A stretch of 64,000 nucleotides of DNA, from contig JAMOAW010000001.1 in the NCBI GenBank assembly GCA_039908535.1, positions 1-64,000 on the forward strand, read 5' to 3'. The notes under the pieces were generated by a model. The model did not search any database, had not been told where the DNA came from, and worked only from the letters and a program-made list of their open reading frames with translations. Shown here piece by piece: positions 34,921 through 43,122 of this stretch (position 1 is its first letter; each line of letters starts with the position of its first letter). This stretch comes from JAMOAW01 sp039908535. Its GTDB lineage: Bacteria > Pseudomonadota > Magnetococcia > Magnetococcales > JADFZT01. The translations under genes were made by a program, and so were the position numbers.

Positions 34921-36624
34921 ATGGGGACTCATAGAAAAAAACTTTTTCCACAACTCGCAGGTCAAACTCAGGTCAAAAAAGCCCTGTGGGCGAGTGAAGC
35001 CCGCTATCGTGCCATTGTCGAAGATCAAATCGACCTCATCTGCCGAATTCGACCCAATGGAACCCTCACCTTTGCCAATGAAGCCTTTCTGCACCAATTC
35101 AAGATCAGAAGGAACAACCCTCTCGGCCGCAATTTTTACGCTCTTCTGGCCAAGAAAGATCGTCTTGCCATAAAAAAACGTCTACAAACCCTTACAACGA
35201 CCGCCCCCGCTCACACCCATGAATGGCACTTTCAATCTCCATCGGGAGAGACACTCTGGCAGCTGTGGACCAATCGAGCCATTTTTGATCACAAAGGAGT
35301 ACTTCTTGAATATCAAATGGTCGGCAGAGATATCACCCAACTGAAAGAGATCGAAACCACCTTACGACAAACCAATGAAGCAATGGAACTGCGCATCCAG
35401 GAGCGCACCAAAGAATTGATCACGATAAACCAAGAGTTGCGCCATGAAATCGAGCAACGCAACAAGGCCGAACAGGCCCTCCGTGATTCTGAAGAACGCT
35501 TTCGAACCCTGGTGGACCATTCTCCTGACTTAATCATGACCATCGATCGCCAAGGCACCCCTCTTTACCTAAACCGCCCCATTGAACAACTCATCGCCCA
35601 AGGCATTGTAGACAAAAATTCCCGAGAACTGCTCTTTCCTGGACCACGTTCCTGGTATGAACAAGGCGTAAAACAGGTCTTTACCCAAGAAGTCACATGT
35701 CATTTCCATTATTGTATTGAGCAGTCTACTTGGTGGGATATTCGTATTGTCCCTTTTGGTCAAACCCAGGCCAAAACGGCCATGATTTTAGCCACCGATG
35801 TGACGGAGAAGCGCATTTTGCAAGCCCAAGCCATTCGTCATGCCCGATTGGCCTCCATTGGCATTTTGGCCGCTGGAGTGGCCCACGAGATCAACAATCC
35901 CAACAACGCCATTTTATTCAATGCCGCTCTGATAACCAAAGCCTGGCACGACATCTTGCCCATTTTAAAAGAATTTCATGCCGAACACGGCGATTTTTCG
36001 ATTGGCGGACTCTCTTTTATTCAAGAGGGAGAGACCCTGGCAAAACTATTGGAGGATATTGGCAACAATGCCAAACGCATTGAACGCATTATCGCCAACC
36101 TCAAACATCTGGCCAAAGGAGACTCTGGCGAACTCCACCACGAGGTAGAACTCCATGAAACCCTGCGATCGGCTTTGCTCATTCTCACCAATAAAATTCG
36201 CAAACATACCGATCGGTTGGAGCTTGAATTTTTAGAAACCCCACTCATAATAAAAGGCAATGTACAACAATTAGAGCAGGTGTTTATCAATATCATTCTC
36301 AACGCCTTACAATCGCTCCCCAATCACCAGCATCGAGTTTTGATCCGCACACGCAAAGAAGAACAAAAGAATCAAGCCATCGTGCTCATCCAAGACGAAG
36401 GGATCGGTATCGCCCAAGAGGATCTTGCCAAACTCATCGAACCCTTTTTTACCACGAAAATGGATACCGGTGGCACCGGTCTGGGATTATCGATCACCAA
36501 CGCCATTATTCAAAACCATCAAGGCACGATGCAGTTTGCATCGCAACTCAACAGTGGCACCACTGTCACTCTCACACTCCCCCTTTATAATACCATGCAC
36601 TCAATGGATTCTAGTCGTCGATGA
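34921..36624 (+). CDS. Cytoplasmic PAS-PAS sensor histidine kinase (NtrB-like)
   Basis: About 567 residues. PAS1 (about 25-145) with a PAC-like tail GRDITQLKEIE, a coiled coil, PAS2 (about 190-300), and a kinase core with H near residue 322 in GVAHEINNPNNAI. The ATPase domain has NIILNALQS, DEGIGI and GGTGLGLSIT. No membrane helices are present, so it senses an internal cue. The start is uncertain: ATG 34921 or TTG 34909, neither with a strong ribosome-binding site. Its stop overlaps the regulator's ATG (ATGA), so the pair is coupled. Confidence 0.9.
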   Translation: MGTHRKKLFPQLAGQTQVKKALWASEARYRAIVEDQIDLICRIRPNGTLTFANEAFLHQFKIRRNNPLGRNFYALLAKKDRLAIKKRLQTLTTTAPAHTHEWHFQSPSGETLWQLWTNRAIFDHKGVLLEYQMVGRDITQLKEIETTLRQTNEAMELRIQERTKELITINQELRHEIEQRNKAEQALRDSEERFRTLVDHSPDLIMTIDRQGTPLYLNRPIEQLIAQGIVDKNSRELLFPGPRSWYEQGVKQVFTQEVTCHFHYCIEQSTWWDIRIVPFGQTQAKTAMILATDVTEKRILQAQAIRHARLASIGILAAGVAHEINNPNNAILFNAALITKAWHDILPILKEFHAEHGDFSIGGLSFIQEGETLAKLLEDIGNNAKRIERIIANLKHLAKGDSGELHHEVELHETLRSALLILTNKIRKHTDRLELEFLETPLIIKGNVQQLEQVFINIILNALQSLPNHQHRVLIRTRKEEQKNQAIVLIQDEGIGIAQEDLAKLIEPFFTTKMDTGGTGLGLSITNAIIQNHQGTMQFASQLNSGTTVTLTLPLYNTMHSMDSSRR

Positions 36625-38054
36625 TCCACACCAAAAAATCTAATTTATCCGTGGTTATTGTGGACGATGAACCCACCGTATTATTTGGAGCGAGTGCGCT
36701 TTTACAAAGTGTGGGGATTAAACCGGTGGAAACCCTTGAAGACAGCCGAGCATTGCTTCCCCTATTAGAAACACGCGAGGTGGACTGCGTTATTTTAGAT
36801 CTTTTTATGCCCTATCTCTCTGGTCTACAAATTTTACCCCTCTTGGCCCGCCACTATCCCGAACTACCCGTGATTGTCTTAACGGCCGCCCATGAACTCG
36901 ACACCGCTGTTGCCTGCATGAAAGAAGGGGCGTTTGATTATTTGGCCAAACCAGTAGATGATCAGCGGTTTATTACGACCGTGGAAAAAGCCCTAGAAGT
37001 CTCCCGTTTGCGTCGGCAAGTCGGAGTACTCAAAAACTATCTTTTATCTGACCGCCTCATCCATGGCGAGGCTTTTGCCTCTATTATCACCAAAAGCCGC
37101 AAGATGCGCGCCATTTTTCAATATATGGAGTCCATTGCTGGCTCCTGCGAACCGATCTTAATCTGCGGAGAGACTGGCGTGGGCAAAGAGTTGATTGCCA
37201 ACACGCTCCACACGTTAAGTGGCCGCAAGGGGGCTTTGATCGCCCTCAATGTAGCGGGTTTGGATGACACCATGTTTTCCGATACCCTCTTTGGCCATCG
37301 CAAAGGGGCTTTTTCTGGCGCGGAAGAGAACCGGCTAGGCTTGATTACCCAGGCGGCTGGTGGCACCCTATTTTTGGACGAAATAGGTGATTTGGGGCAT
37401 ATTTCGCAAGTAAAACTGCTGCGCCTGTTGCAAGAGAATAAATATTATCCCCTTGGCTCCGATGTCCCCCGCAACAGCGATACCTGTTTCCTCTGCGCCA
37501 CCAATCGCCACTTACCGAAACTCATGGATCAAGAGCGTTTTCGTTCTGATCTCTATTTTCGGCTCTCCGTCCACCAAATCGAAATTCCCCCCTTACGCGA
37601 CCGACGCGAAGATATTCCCTATTTAGTCCACTATTTTGTCGAAGAAGCGGCCACCGCTTTAGGAAAAAAAGTTCCCAACATCCCTGCAGAGCTATTGCAA
37701 TTATTGGAACACTACCCTTTTCCAGGCAACATTCGCCAATTGCGCTCCATGATCTATGACGCCGTAGCCCGCAGCAACTCTCCCACATTATCCACATCTC
37801 TTTTTAATAAAGTCATACCATCAGGCAGTCACACCCCCCCATCTCCCCGCACTGAATACACCGAACCATCCGCTATAGAGCCTATCTGGCAAAGATCATC
37901 CTTTTTTCCAACCTTAAAAGAAAATGAAGAAAAATTGATCCAAGAGGCGTTACGACGAACCAACGGCAATCAAGGCATGGCGGCAACACTTTTGGGTATC
38001 TCTCGTCAGGCCTTAAATCAACGACTACGCAAAAAAACACCAACCCCATCCTGA
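36621..38054 (+). CDS. NtrC-family sigma-54-dependent regulator with GAFSGA loop
   Basis: 477 residues. REC (8-125, D60 in ILDLFMPYLSG), AAA+ domain with Walker A GETGVGKE (183-190), Walker B LFLDEIGD, and a Fis-type helix-turn-helix (GNQGMAATLLGISRQALNQRL). The sigma-54 contact loop reads GAFSGA (229-234) instead of GAFTGA. This is a rare conservative change in a residue important for sigma-54 remodelling. Palindromes and a strong sigma-54 promoter follow the gene within 200 bases and are probable targets (inference). Confidence 0.94.
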   Translation: MIHTKKSNLSVVIVDDEPTVLFGASALLQSVGIKPVETLEDSRALLPLLETREVDCVILDLFMPYLSGLQILPLLARHYPELPVIVLTAAHELDTAVACMKEGAFDYLAKPVDDQRFITTVEKALEVSRLRRQVGVLKNYLLSDRLIHGEAFASIITKSRKMRAIFQYMESIAGSCEPILICGETGVGKELIANTLHTLSGRKGALIALNVAGLDDTMFSDTLFGHRKGAFSGAEENRLGLITQAAGGTLFLDEIGDLGHISQVKLLRLLQENKYYPLGSDVPRNSDTCFLCATNRHLPKLMDQERFRSDLYFRLSVHQIEIPPLRDRREDIPYLVHYFVEEAATALGKKVPNIPAELLQLLEHYPFPGNIRQLRSMIYDAVARSNSPTLSTSLFNKVIPSGSHTPPSPRTEYTEPSAIEPIWQRSSFFPTLKENEEKLIQEALRRTNGNQGMAATLLGISRQALNQRLRKKTPTPS

Positions 38055-38082
38055 TATTGAAACTCTTGATGACCTGCCGTTC

Positions 38083-38105
38083 TGCAAGATATCTTGCATA
38101 TGCAA
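38083..38105 (+). promoter_or_regulatory. Overlapping palindromes, putative activator sites
   Basis: A perfect 16-bp palindrome TGCAAGATATCTTGCA (38083-38098) overlaps a perfect 12-bp palindrome TTGCATATGCAA (38094-38105). They lie about 130-150 bases upstream of the sigma-54 promoter at 38237, a typical NtrC enhancer distance. The half-site TGCAA matches those at 20526. Confidence 0.6.
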
Positions 38106-38236
38106 TTTATTGGACACATTTACAACTATTTGAAATTTATTATCTTTCTATAAATGCAATATTTATTGCTTTTATATTCCCTAAAAAACACCCCCAATTT
38201 AATTTTATAACTAATTGATTTTAAAAATAAAATATA

Positions 38237-38254
38237 TTGGCACAGCAAATGCTT
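38237..38254 (+). promoter_or_regulatory. Strong putative sigma-54 promoter
   Basis: TTGGCACAGCAAATGCTT fits the consensus TTGGCAC-N6-TGCTT with GG-N10-GC. Two hairpin repeats follow within ten bases of the expected start and separate it from the next gene at 38552. Confidence 0.75.
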
Positions 38255-38261
38255 TCTTAAA

Positions 38262-38335
38262 GAACATTATACCCTGCGGGTAGAGAAATCAAAGGCCAAG
38301 CCCTGAGGGATGAGGAACGGTTCTCCGTTCCTATA
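38262..38335 (-). repeat. Intergenic hairpin repeat, copy 12 (reverse, internally deleted)
   Basis: GAACATTATACCCTGCGGG at one end, then a fused GAGGGATGAGGAACGGTTCTCCGTTCC hairpin. About half the normal length. Confidence 0.75.
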
Positions 38336-38342
38336 TATTTAT

Positions 38343-38497
38343 GTTTCGGAAAAATAAAAATCAAGACCTTGGGGGGCGGAGAACCGCCCCCCCAATCTCC
38401 CCACCCTTTTCTTTTAATACTTAAAAAAAAGAGGGGGTCTGGGGGATTCATCCCCCAGGGTGTTGATTTTAATTTTTTGCCCGCAAGGCATGATGTT
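38343..38497 (+). repeat. Intergenic hairpin repeat, copy 13 (forward)
   Basis: A full copy from GTTTCGGAAAAATAAAAATC to GGCATGATGTT. It faces copy 12, giving a head-to-head pair that fills the space between the sigma-54 promoter and the next small gene. Confidence 0.9.
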
Positions 38498-38551
38498 ATT
38501 TTTCCAATATATGAACAATAAGACTCCATAAATTATGGTCGAGTTGAAAAA

Positions 38552-38767
38552 ATGACAAAAACAATAAAATTAAGCAAAATACTTGGCCGCTTATGGATTG
38601 AATATGACCGACAAAGCCCTGATGAGGGGGGGGAATATCTCGTAACCGACGGTCAACGAGTGGATATTGGTTGGTTTGGCAAAGATGGACGTTTCCATGG
38701 ACGCTTAGTCGGCAATCCCATAAAACCAAGCCATTGGATGCCCATGCCCAAACTACCTGGAATGTAA
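38552..38767 (+). CDS. Small DUF551-like protein
   Basis: 71 residues. The C-terminal part (GEYLVTDGQRVDIGWF, then SHWMPMPKLPGM) resembles the DUF551 ending THWMPLPEPP, a small domain of unknown function often found in phages and mobile regions. The ribosome-binding site is weak. It could once have been driven by the sigma-54 promoter at 38237. Confidence 0.55.
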   Translation: MTKTIKLSKILGRLWIEYDRQSPDEGGEYLVTDGQRVDIGWFGKDGRFHGRLVGNPIKPSHWMPMPKLPGM

Positions 38768-38849
38768 TTCTTTATCTATGTCTCACACTTAAATAAACAT
38801 GTCGACCGATTAAAGACATATGGTTTCATCCCTGCAAGTGAGGATTGTC

Positions 38850-39263
38850 ATGAAGACGGCCCAAGAATATATCGCAAAAACTCTCCCACTACAACAGACA
38901 GCATTCTCCAGAACGTTCCCATTAGAGGCGCGTACACTGCTAGAAGAAATGGAGTGTCTATTGCTAATTTTACAACAAACAGTTGGAGATCTTGACTTGA
39001 CGCAACGCATTCATAAATCGGCAGCCCTTTTTCTAAATCTGGCCAAAAACAACGATTGGATTTACGCGACCGAATTAGCCAGAGAGTTAGAGAAAACCTT
39101 TAAACAAGCCTGCACTGGAAAAATTTTCCTTAATGGGCAAATACTTCATCTCGCCCACGCCGCCATCAGTCAAATCCGCCTGCTTCTGGACGATTCGCTG
39201 AAAAATAACGTCGAGAATAACTCCCTGTGCATCGTGCGTGGCGTATTGTTGCAAGAGTGGTAA
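38850..39263 (+). CDS. Small all-helical protein, possibly HPt/CheA-P1-like
   Basis: About 137 residues from ATG 38850, with GAGG six bases upstream. It is predicted all-helical. The segment LDLTQRIHKSAALFLNLAKN followed by WIYATELARELEKTF and ILHLAHAAISQIRLLL resembles the spacing of helices in CheA P1/HPt domains. H is present, but the canonical HxLKG context is lost. It may be a degenerate phosphotransfer or unrelated helical protein. Function unknown. Confidence 0.5.
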   Translation: MKTAQEYIAKTLPLQQTAFSRTFPLEARTLLEEMECLLLILQQTVGDLDLTQRIHKSAALFLNLAKNNDWIYATELARELEKTFKQACTGKIFLNGQILHLAHAAISQIRLLLDDSLKNNVENNSLCIVRGVLLQEW

Positions 39264-39358
39264 CCCCCCCCTCTTTTTCTTAATTAAAAAAAAGAGGGGC
39301 CTAGAGGATTCATTCCCGAGGGTTTGGCATTGAATTTTCTTGCCCGCAAGGCATCACT
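39264..39358 (+). repeat. Intergenic hairpin repeat, copy 14 (forward, right half)
   Basis: Lacks the left hairpin. It starts within a base of the preceding stop codon and ends GCCCGCAAGGCATCACTC. Confidence 0.8.
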
Positions 39359-39380
39359 CATATCCATAACATATCAAAAA

Positions 39381-40415
39381 TCAATTCATATTGATCTTCG
39401 ATCCAAATATATCTTCAAGGGAACGAGCATCAAGAACAAGGTCGCTCCAAAGTTCCAATGTTTCCAAATCCGCTGTATTGACCTTCTCTTGAACGCCAGC
39501 ACAGAAATGGCCAAAACGACGGATCAATTGGCGAAGGAGTATTTTGACTGCTTCCTCCCGGCGACCTTCCTGGCGACCTTCCTGGCGACCTTCCTGGCGA
39601 CCTTCCTGGCGACCTTCCTGGCGACCTTCCTGTTTCCACTCTCTCGTCCACTCTTCTACAGTTTCCGCTAACATGGTATGTACCTCCATCAAGTCATTCA
39701 TCTGGAAAATAGATTCCGGGATGGCCAGATTTTTTTTTGACAGTCTCGGCAACAAAATCCGACTCAACCAGTTGGCAAACGTTCGACGCAATTCGCTTTG
39801 ATCTGCCCCCTTCAGCCAAGTATCAAGTTCTAAGATGACCTGCCGAACATCCTCTAAACGACGACTTTTTTCCAACCGAAACAATGCTGCCACCACATTC
39901 TGCATTGATTTCAGTTCGCCTTCCTGATAGCGATGCTCATCCACCAACAGATAACGCATGTGAGGGCGATAAACCTCAAGTCCAGAGGGCGATTCTTCAA
40001 TCAGATCGGAAACATCCATTGCCGCCGTCCATCGACTTGTGCCATTATACAACACTATGGGGACCACGGGAGGAAATTTTTGACCCGTCATAATTTTTCC
40101 AGATTGATATAGATCCTGATAAAGCAACATGGTATACAATAAATTGCGAATAGCCATAATGGCATCCGCAGTCGATTGTGGCTCCAAAATCAGATAGATA
40201 AAGAGCCAACGATCCATGCCTTGCCAACGAATTTTCCAGACCAGATCGTCAAACCGTTTACGAAAATCATCGGTCACATAGAGAGGATTCACTTTTTCTA
40301 ACGTAGAAAAATCCAGTCCAGCGACCCAATCTTCACGGATAAATCCATCCAATAACTCTTGGATCATTCTCGCATGAGAAAAAAGCTTATTGTAGCCAAC
40401 ATCATGAACATTCAT
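39381..40415 (-). CDS. Rpn-family PD-(D/E)XK nuclease / putative transposase
   Basis: About 344 residues. FDDLVWKIRWQG then WLFIYLILEPQSTADAIMAIRNLLY is the D...E-x-Q core of Rpn/transposase_31 proteins, which are DNA nucleases linked to recombination and, in some cases, phage defence. PPVVPIVLYNG is another family mark. The C-terminal part holds six or seven QEGR repeats. The ATG at 40415 lies 14 bases after the TPR gene's stop, so the two genes form an operon read from a sigma-54-like promoter at 41224. Confidence 0.85.
   Translation of the reverse strand: MNVHDVGYNKLFSHARMIQELLDGFIREDWVAGLDFSTLEKVNPLYVTDDFRKRFDDLVWKIRWQGMDRWLFIYLILEPQSTADAIMAIRNLLYTMLLYQDLYQSGKIMTGQKFPPVVPIVLYNGTSRWTAAMDVSDLIEESPSGLEVYRPHMRYLLVDEHRYQEGELKSMQNVVAALFRLEKSRRLEDVRQVILELDTWLKGADQSELRRTFANWLSRILLPRLSKKNLAIPESIFQMNDLMEVHTMLAETVEEWTREWKQEGRQEGRQEGRQEGRQEGRQEGRREEAVKILLRQLIRRFGHFCAGVQEKVNTADLETLELWSDLVLDARSLEDIFGSKINMN
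39560..39631 (-). repeat. Six 12-bp tandem repeats encoding QEGR
   Basis: Six exact GGCGACCTTCCT units (plus-strand reading) encode Gln-Glu-Gly-Arg repeats within the nuclease gene. Slippage could change their number in frame. Confidence 0.95.
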
Positions 40416-40428
40416 GAGGTATCGACGA

Positions 40429-41133
40429 CTATAAGGTATCCACAATAGCCAATAGAGCGGGTTCTTGTTGAAGACGTTCGTGGCATTGGATCGGATCCAA
40501 CTTTTGGCACCGCCGCAAATAGGATTTAGCCTCTGGCTTTCTATTTATTTGGGCAAAAAGGGTACTCAGGGCAAACAGAGCCGTAAATTGATTTGGTTGA
40601 ATAAGAGCGGCTTTTTTAAACGCAAAGAAGGCGTTATCCAAATCGTCCATCTCTTGAGCGGCGTGCCCCAAGCTACACCAAACGCCATCGTTTTCAGAGT
40701 TGATTTGAAGTGCCGTTTCATACGCATTCATGGCATGATCCATATCGTTCATACGCCAAAATTCATCCCCAATCTGGTGCCAAGCAGCATCGAAATCTGG
40801 CTTAAAATGAACCGCCTGCCTATAGGCCTCTATGGCAGAGTCACCCTCTTGTTTTTTGCTATACAATTTTCCCAAATGAAACCAAGCGGTATGCTCTTGA
40901 GGATTCAGATGGAGGGCCTGTTTATAGGCCAAAAGAGCAGAATCCAAAAGCCCCTTTTTCTCCATGGCGCACCCCATGTGAAACCAAGCGGCAAAATCTT
41001 CGGAGTTATACCGAATAGCCTCTCCAAAGGAAAGAATTGCCTGGTCAATGTCATTATTTTCCAAAAATTCCATCCCCTGTTCAAAACAGGCGGCAAAAAA
41101 ATCAATCTTTTGGGCTGTAGCTAGGTTTAACAT
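40429..41133 (-). CDS. Tetratricopeptide repeat protein
   Basis: 234 residues made of about six TPR units (for example AWFHMGCAMEKKGLLDSALLAYKQALHLNP and AWFHLGKLYSKKQEGDSAIEAYRQAVHFKP, spaced by 34). TPR proteins are protein-binding scaffolds. There is no signal peptide, so it is probably cytoplasmic. It is followed by the Rpn-type nuclease gene and may bind or control it (inference). Confidence 0.9.
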   Translation of the reverse strand: MLNLATAQKIDFFAACFEQGMEFLENNDIDQAILSFGEAIRYNSEDFAAWFHMGCAMEKKGLLDSALLAYKQALHLNPQEHTAWFHLGKLYSKKQEGDSAIEAYRQAVHFKPDFDAAWHQIGDEFWRMNDMDHAMNAYETALQINSENDGVWCSLGHAAQEMDDLDNAFFAFKKAALIQPNQFTALFALSTLFAQINRKPEAKSYLRRCQKLDPIQCHERLQQEPALLAIVDTL

Positions 41134-41206
41134 GGGCGTATCTCTTATAATTGGTTTGAATGAAGGATAAAATTTAAAACAGTTTGTCTCCTGATTAAAT
41201 TTTATT

Positions 41207-41224
41207 CTGCATAGATAATGCCAA
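41207..41224 (-). promoter_or_regulatory. Putative sigma-54 promoter for the TPR-nuclease operon
   Basis: On the minus strand, TTGGCATTATCTATGCAG has GG-N10-GC spacing. It stands about 75 bases before the TPR start codon. The TCTATGCAG half equals that of the promoter at 20727. Confidence 0.65.
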
Positions 41225-41251
41225 CAATAAAAGATGGATTATTATTTTTTG

Positions 41252-41929
41252 CTAAACTGGAAATTTCCCGCCTAAGCTTTGCCAAGCAGTCATCAACGCC
41301 TGAAAACTAGACAAATGGTTTGTCTCTTGGCACCGTTTAACAAGAGCCGCTAGATAGGTGGATTCTAAAACGGATCCAGGATATTTTTTGGTATAGGTGA
41401 CGCCCTTTTCTTGACACATAGCCTGAAAATAATTCACATGATACTCGGCGCGAGACTCAACAAAAACGGACGGTTTTGGCATGCCCTCTGGATCTTGCGT
41501 CAGAACATTATAATGCTGATACATCTGAAAAAATTTCGATCCTTTGGCCGGTTGACGGCTCATCATTTTTTGGTTACCCAAAAACCAAGTTTCCATACAA
41601 CAGTCGGCGACTATCACCGAAAACGAGCAAGGGCACTGTAACTTTTTCAACTCGTCAGAGATCTTTTCGTATCGTTCAGAGAGGGACTCCTCATCGGCAT
41701 CCACACACACAAACAAATGATCCACGCCAGAATCATGCACATCTTGCACTGTTTTTTGATAGGTATCACTCGAAAGAGGATAACCATTTGCTGACAATAC
41801 AAAAAAATTATTCCCAGAGAAATCTTCCACACGGTCCACTGCCCCCATCCCCTGAAAAACATGTTTCGTCCATTCCCGATAGACCTTTTTCTCTGTGCGC
41901 CGCCCCTCAACCAAAAAATAAAAATTCAC
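41252..41929 (-). CDS. TOPRIM-like (RloB/DUF4276-type) protein, defence pair 1
   Basis: 225 residues. The acidic pattern of TOPRIM nucleases is visible: E8 in FLVEGRRTEK and the D77-x-D79 pair in VCVDADEE. METWFLGN (112-119) matches the E(S/T)WFLGD motif of DUF4276/RloB-like proteins. These usually pair with an AAA/ABC-type ATPase in OLD-like or PARIS-like antiphage systems and cut RNA or DNA when triggered. The GTG start overlaps the ATPase stop (GTGA), so translation is coupled. The target is unknown. Confidence 0.75.
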   Translation of the reverse strand: MNFYFLVEGRRTEKKVYREWTKHVFQGMGAVDRVEDFSGNNFFVLSANGYPLSSDTYQKTVQDVHDSGVDHLFVCVDADEESLSERYEKISDELKKLQCPCSFSVIVADCCMETWFLGNQKMMSRQPAKGSKFFQMYQHYNVLTQDPEGMPKPSVFVESRAEYHVNYFQAMCQEKGVTYTKKYPGSVLESTYLAALVKRCQETNHLSSFQALMTAWQSLGGKFPV

Positions 41930-43095
41930 TGGATACCTTCTTCATATTCCGGTGAATTCAGTAACAAAAAAAACCGATCCTGGGCCGATTTGGTTTGCAA
42001 GGCATTAATCTCAGAAGCATCACGGACAGTCACCTCACTCCCCTTCCTCGTCACTATTTTCCAAGATTCATAAGGAATATTGTTGATAACGTAAGGGTGA
42101 TGACTGGTGAGTATAAACTGTACTTCACCCATACGTTCCCGCATGGCATCTACTACCTGAGGCAAACAATTGACTCCCAAACTATTTTCTAATTCATCGA
42201 AAAAAAATACAGAATCCTTGGGAGCCAAGGCAAGCTCCAACAGATGGGTCAATGTTTGAATCATACCAGATGACAATCTTTTCGCAGGAATCCATCCTTT
42301 GACACCTTTTTCTTTTATCGCCAATGTAACAGAATCTCTAGAAAACCACGGAGGAACTAAAACTCCTTCTATTTCATTTAAAGAAATAAGTTTCAAATCC
42401 TCAATAGTTGAAAAAATATCGACAAACCTATTACTTATTTCCTTAAAATTTTCTAAAAATTGCTCCTGCATAATCCACGCACGATAGAGAAAATAACGGT
42501 CAACAGATGCCTGTAACTCCAGAAACGAGGAGTATTTTTTTGTATTATGAGCAGGTAAAGGAAATATAAAATCATCATCTCCCTTGTTACTAAAAATAAA
42601 TCGTTTAATATTTAAATATAATGGCGAAATAACATCTTCTTTTTCTAATAAGGAAATCACACTTTCAGAATCTTTTAACTTTGGAAGAGAACTATTATTA
42701 AAACGGAAAATACCCTCATCTTGTTTACGAAAGACCAGTTCCTTCCCATCCAACACGATCGTTTCAGTCTCAAAAATGGGAGGGCCCACACCATTCCGTC
42801 CCGCATCATCATCCTCTTCGCCAAATAATGTATCATCAGAAACCATTCCAGGTATCAGAGAAACAGAGGCCTTCCATTGATAAATATGCTTCTCAATATC
42901 CAATTCCAAAGACCAAGAACACCCATTCGCTCTAGCACCCTTGATAACAACATTACGCACCGTTCGTAACGCACGAAGAACACGACTCTTCCCTACCCCG
43001 GAAGTTCCCACAAGAAGATTAAACGGACTAAAATGCGTTTTTTGCAAACGCCATCCAATCTCTCTATTCTCAAACTCGAAAGAAACGATACTCAT
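41926..43095 (-). CDS. AAA/ABC-type ATPase (OLD/AriA-like), defence pair 1
   Basis: 389 residues. Walker A GTSGVGKS (30-37), ABC-like signature RLSSGM (273-278), Walker B FFFDE (297-301) and H-loop TSHHPYV. This is the layout of RecF/SMC-related ATPases such as OLD and AriA. The insert between Walker A and the signature (about 60-265) is family-specific. It precedes the TOPRIM gene with a 4-base overlap. GAGGAAG precedes the ATG. The LysR gene on the same strand is just upstream. Confidence 0.82.
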   Translation of the reverse strand: MSIVSFEFENREIGWRLQKTHFSPFNLLVGTSGVGKSRVLRALRTVRNVVIKGARANGCSWSLELDIEKHIYQWKASVSLIPGMVSDDTLFGEEDDDAGRNGVGPPIFETETIVLDGKELVFRKQDEGIFRFNNSSLPKLKDSESVISLLEKEDVISPLYLNIKRFIFSNKGDDDFIFPLPAHNTKKYSSFLELQASVDRYFLYRAWIMQEQFLENFKEISNRFVDIFSTIEDLKLISLNEIEGVLVPPWFSRDSVTLAIKEKGVKGWIPAKRLSSGMIQTLTHLLELALAPKDSVFFFDELENSLGVNCLPQVVDAMRERMGEVQFILTSHHPYVINNIPYESWKIVTRKGSEVTVRDASEINALQTKSAQDRFFLLLNSPEYEEGIQ

Positions 43096-43122
43096 ATCTT
43101 CCTCAATCGTGCAGAGTAAACA

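Noticed and set aside
34864..34935. A 23-codon frame starting at the epimerase stop (ATGAGG)
   Set aside because: Too short to support; probably chance, although it might affect translation of the following kinase.
39560..39631. CRISPR-like short tandem repeats
   Set aside because: 12-bp units without spacers, in frame inside a nuclease gene; a coding minisatellite.
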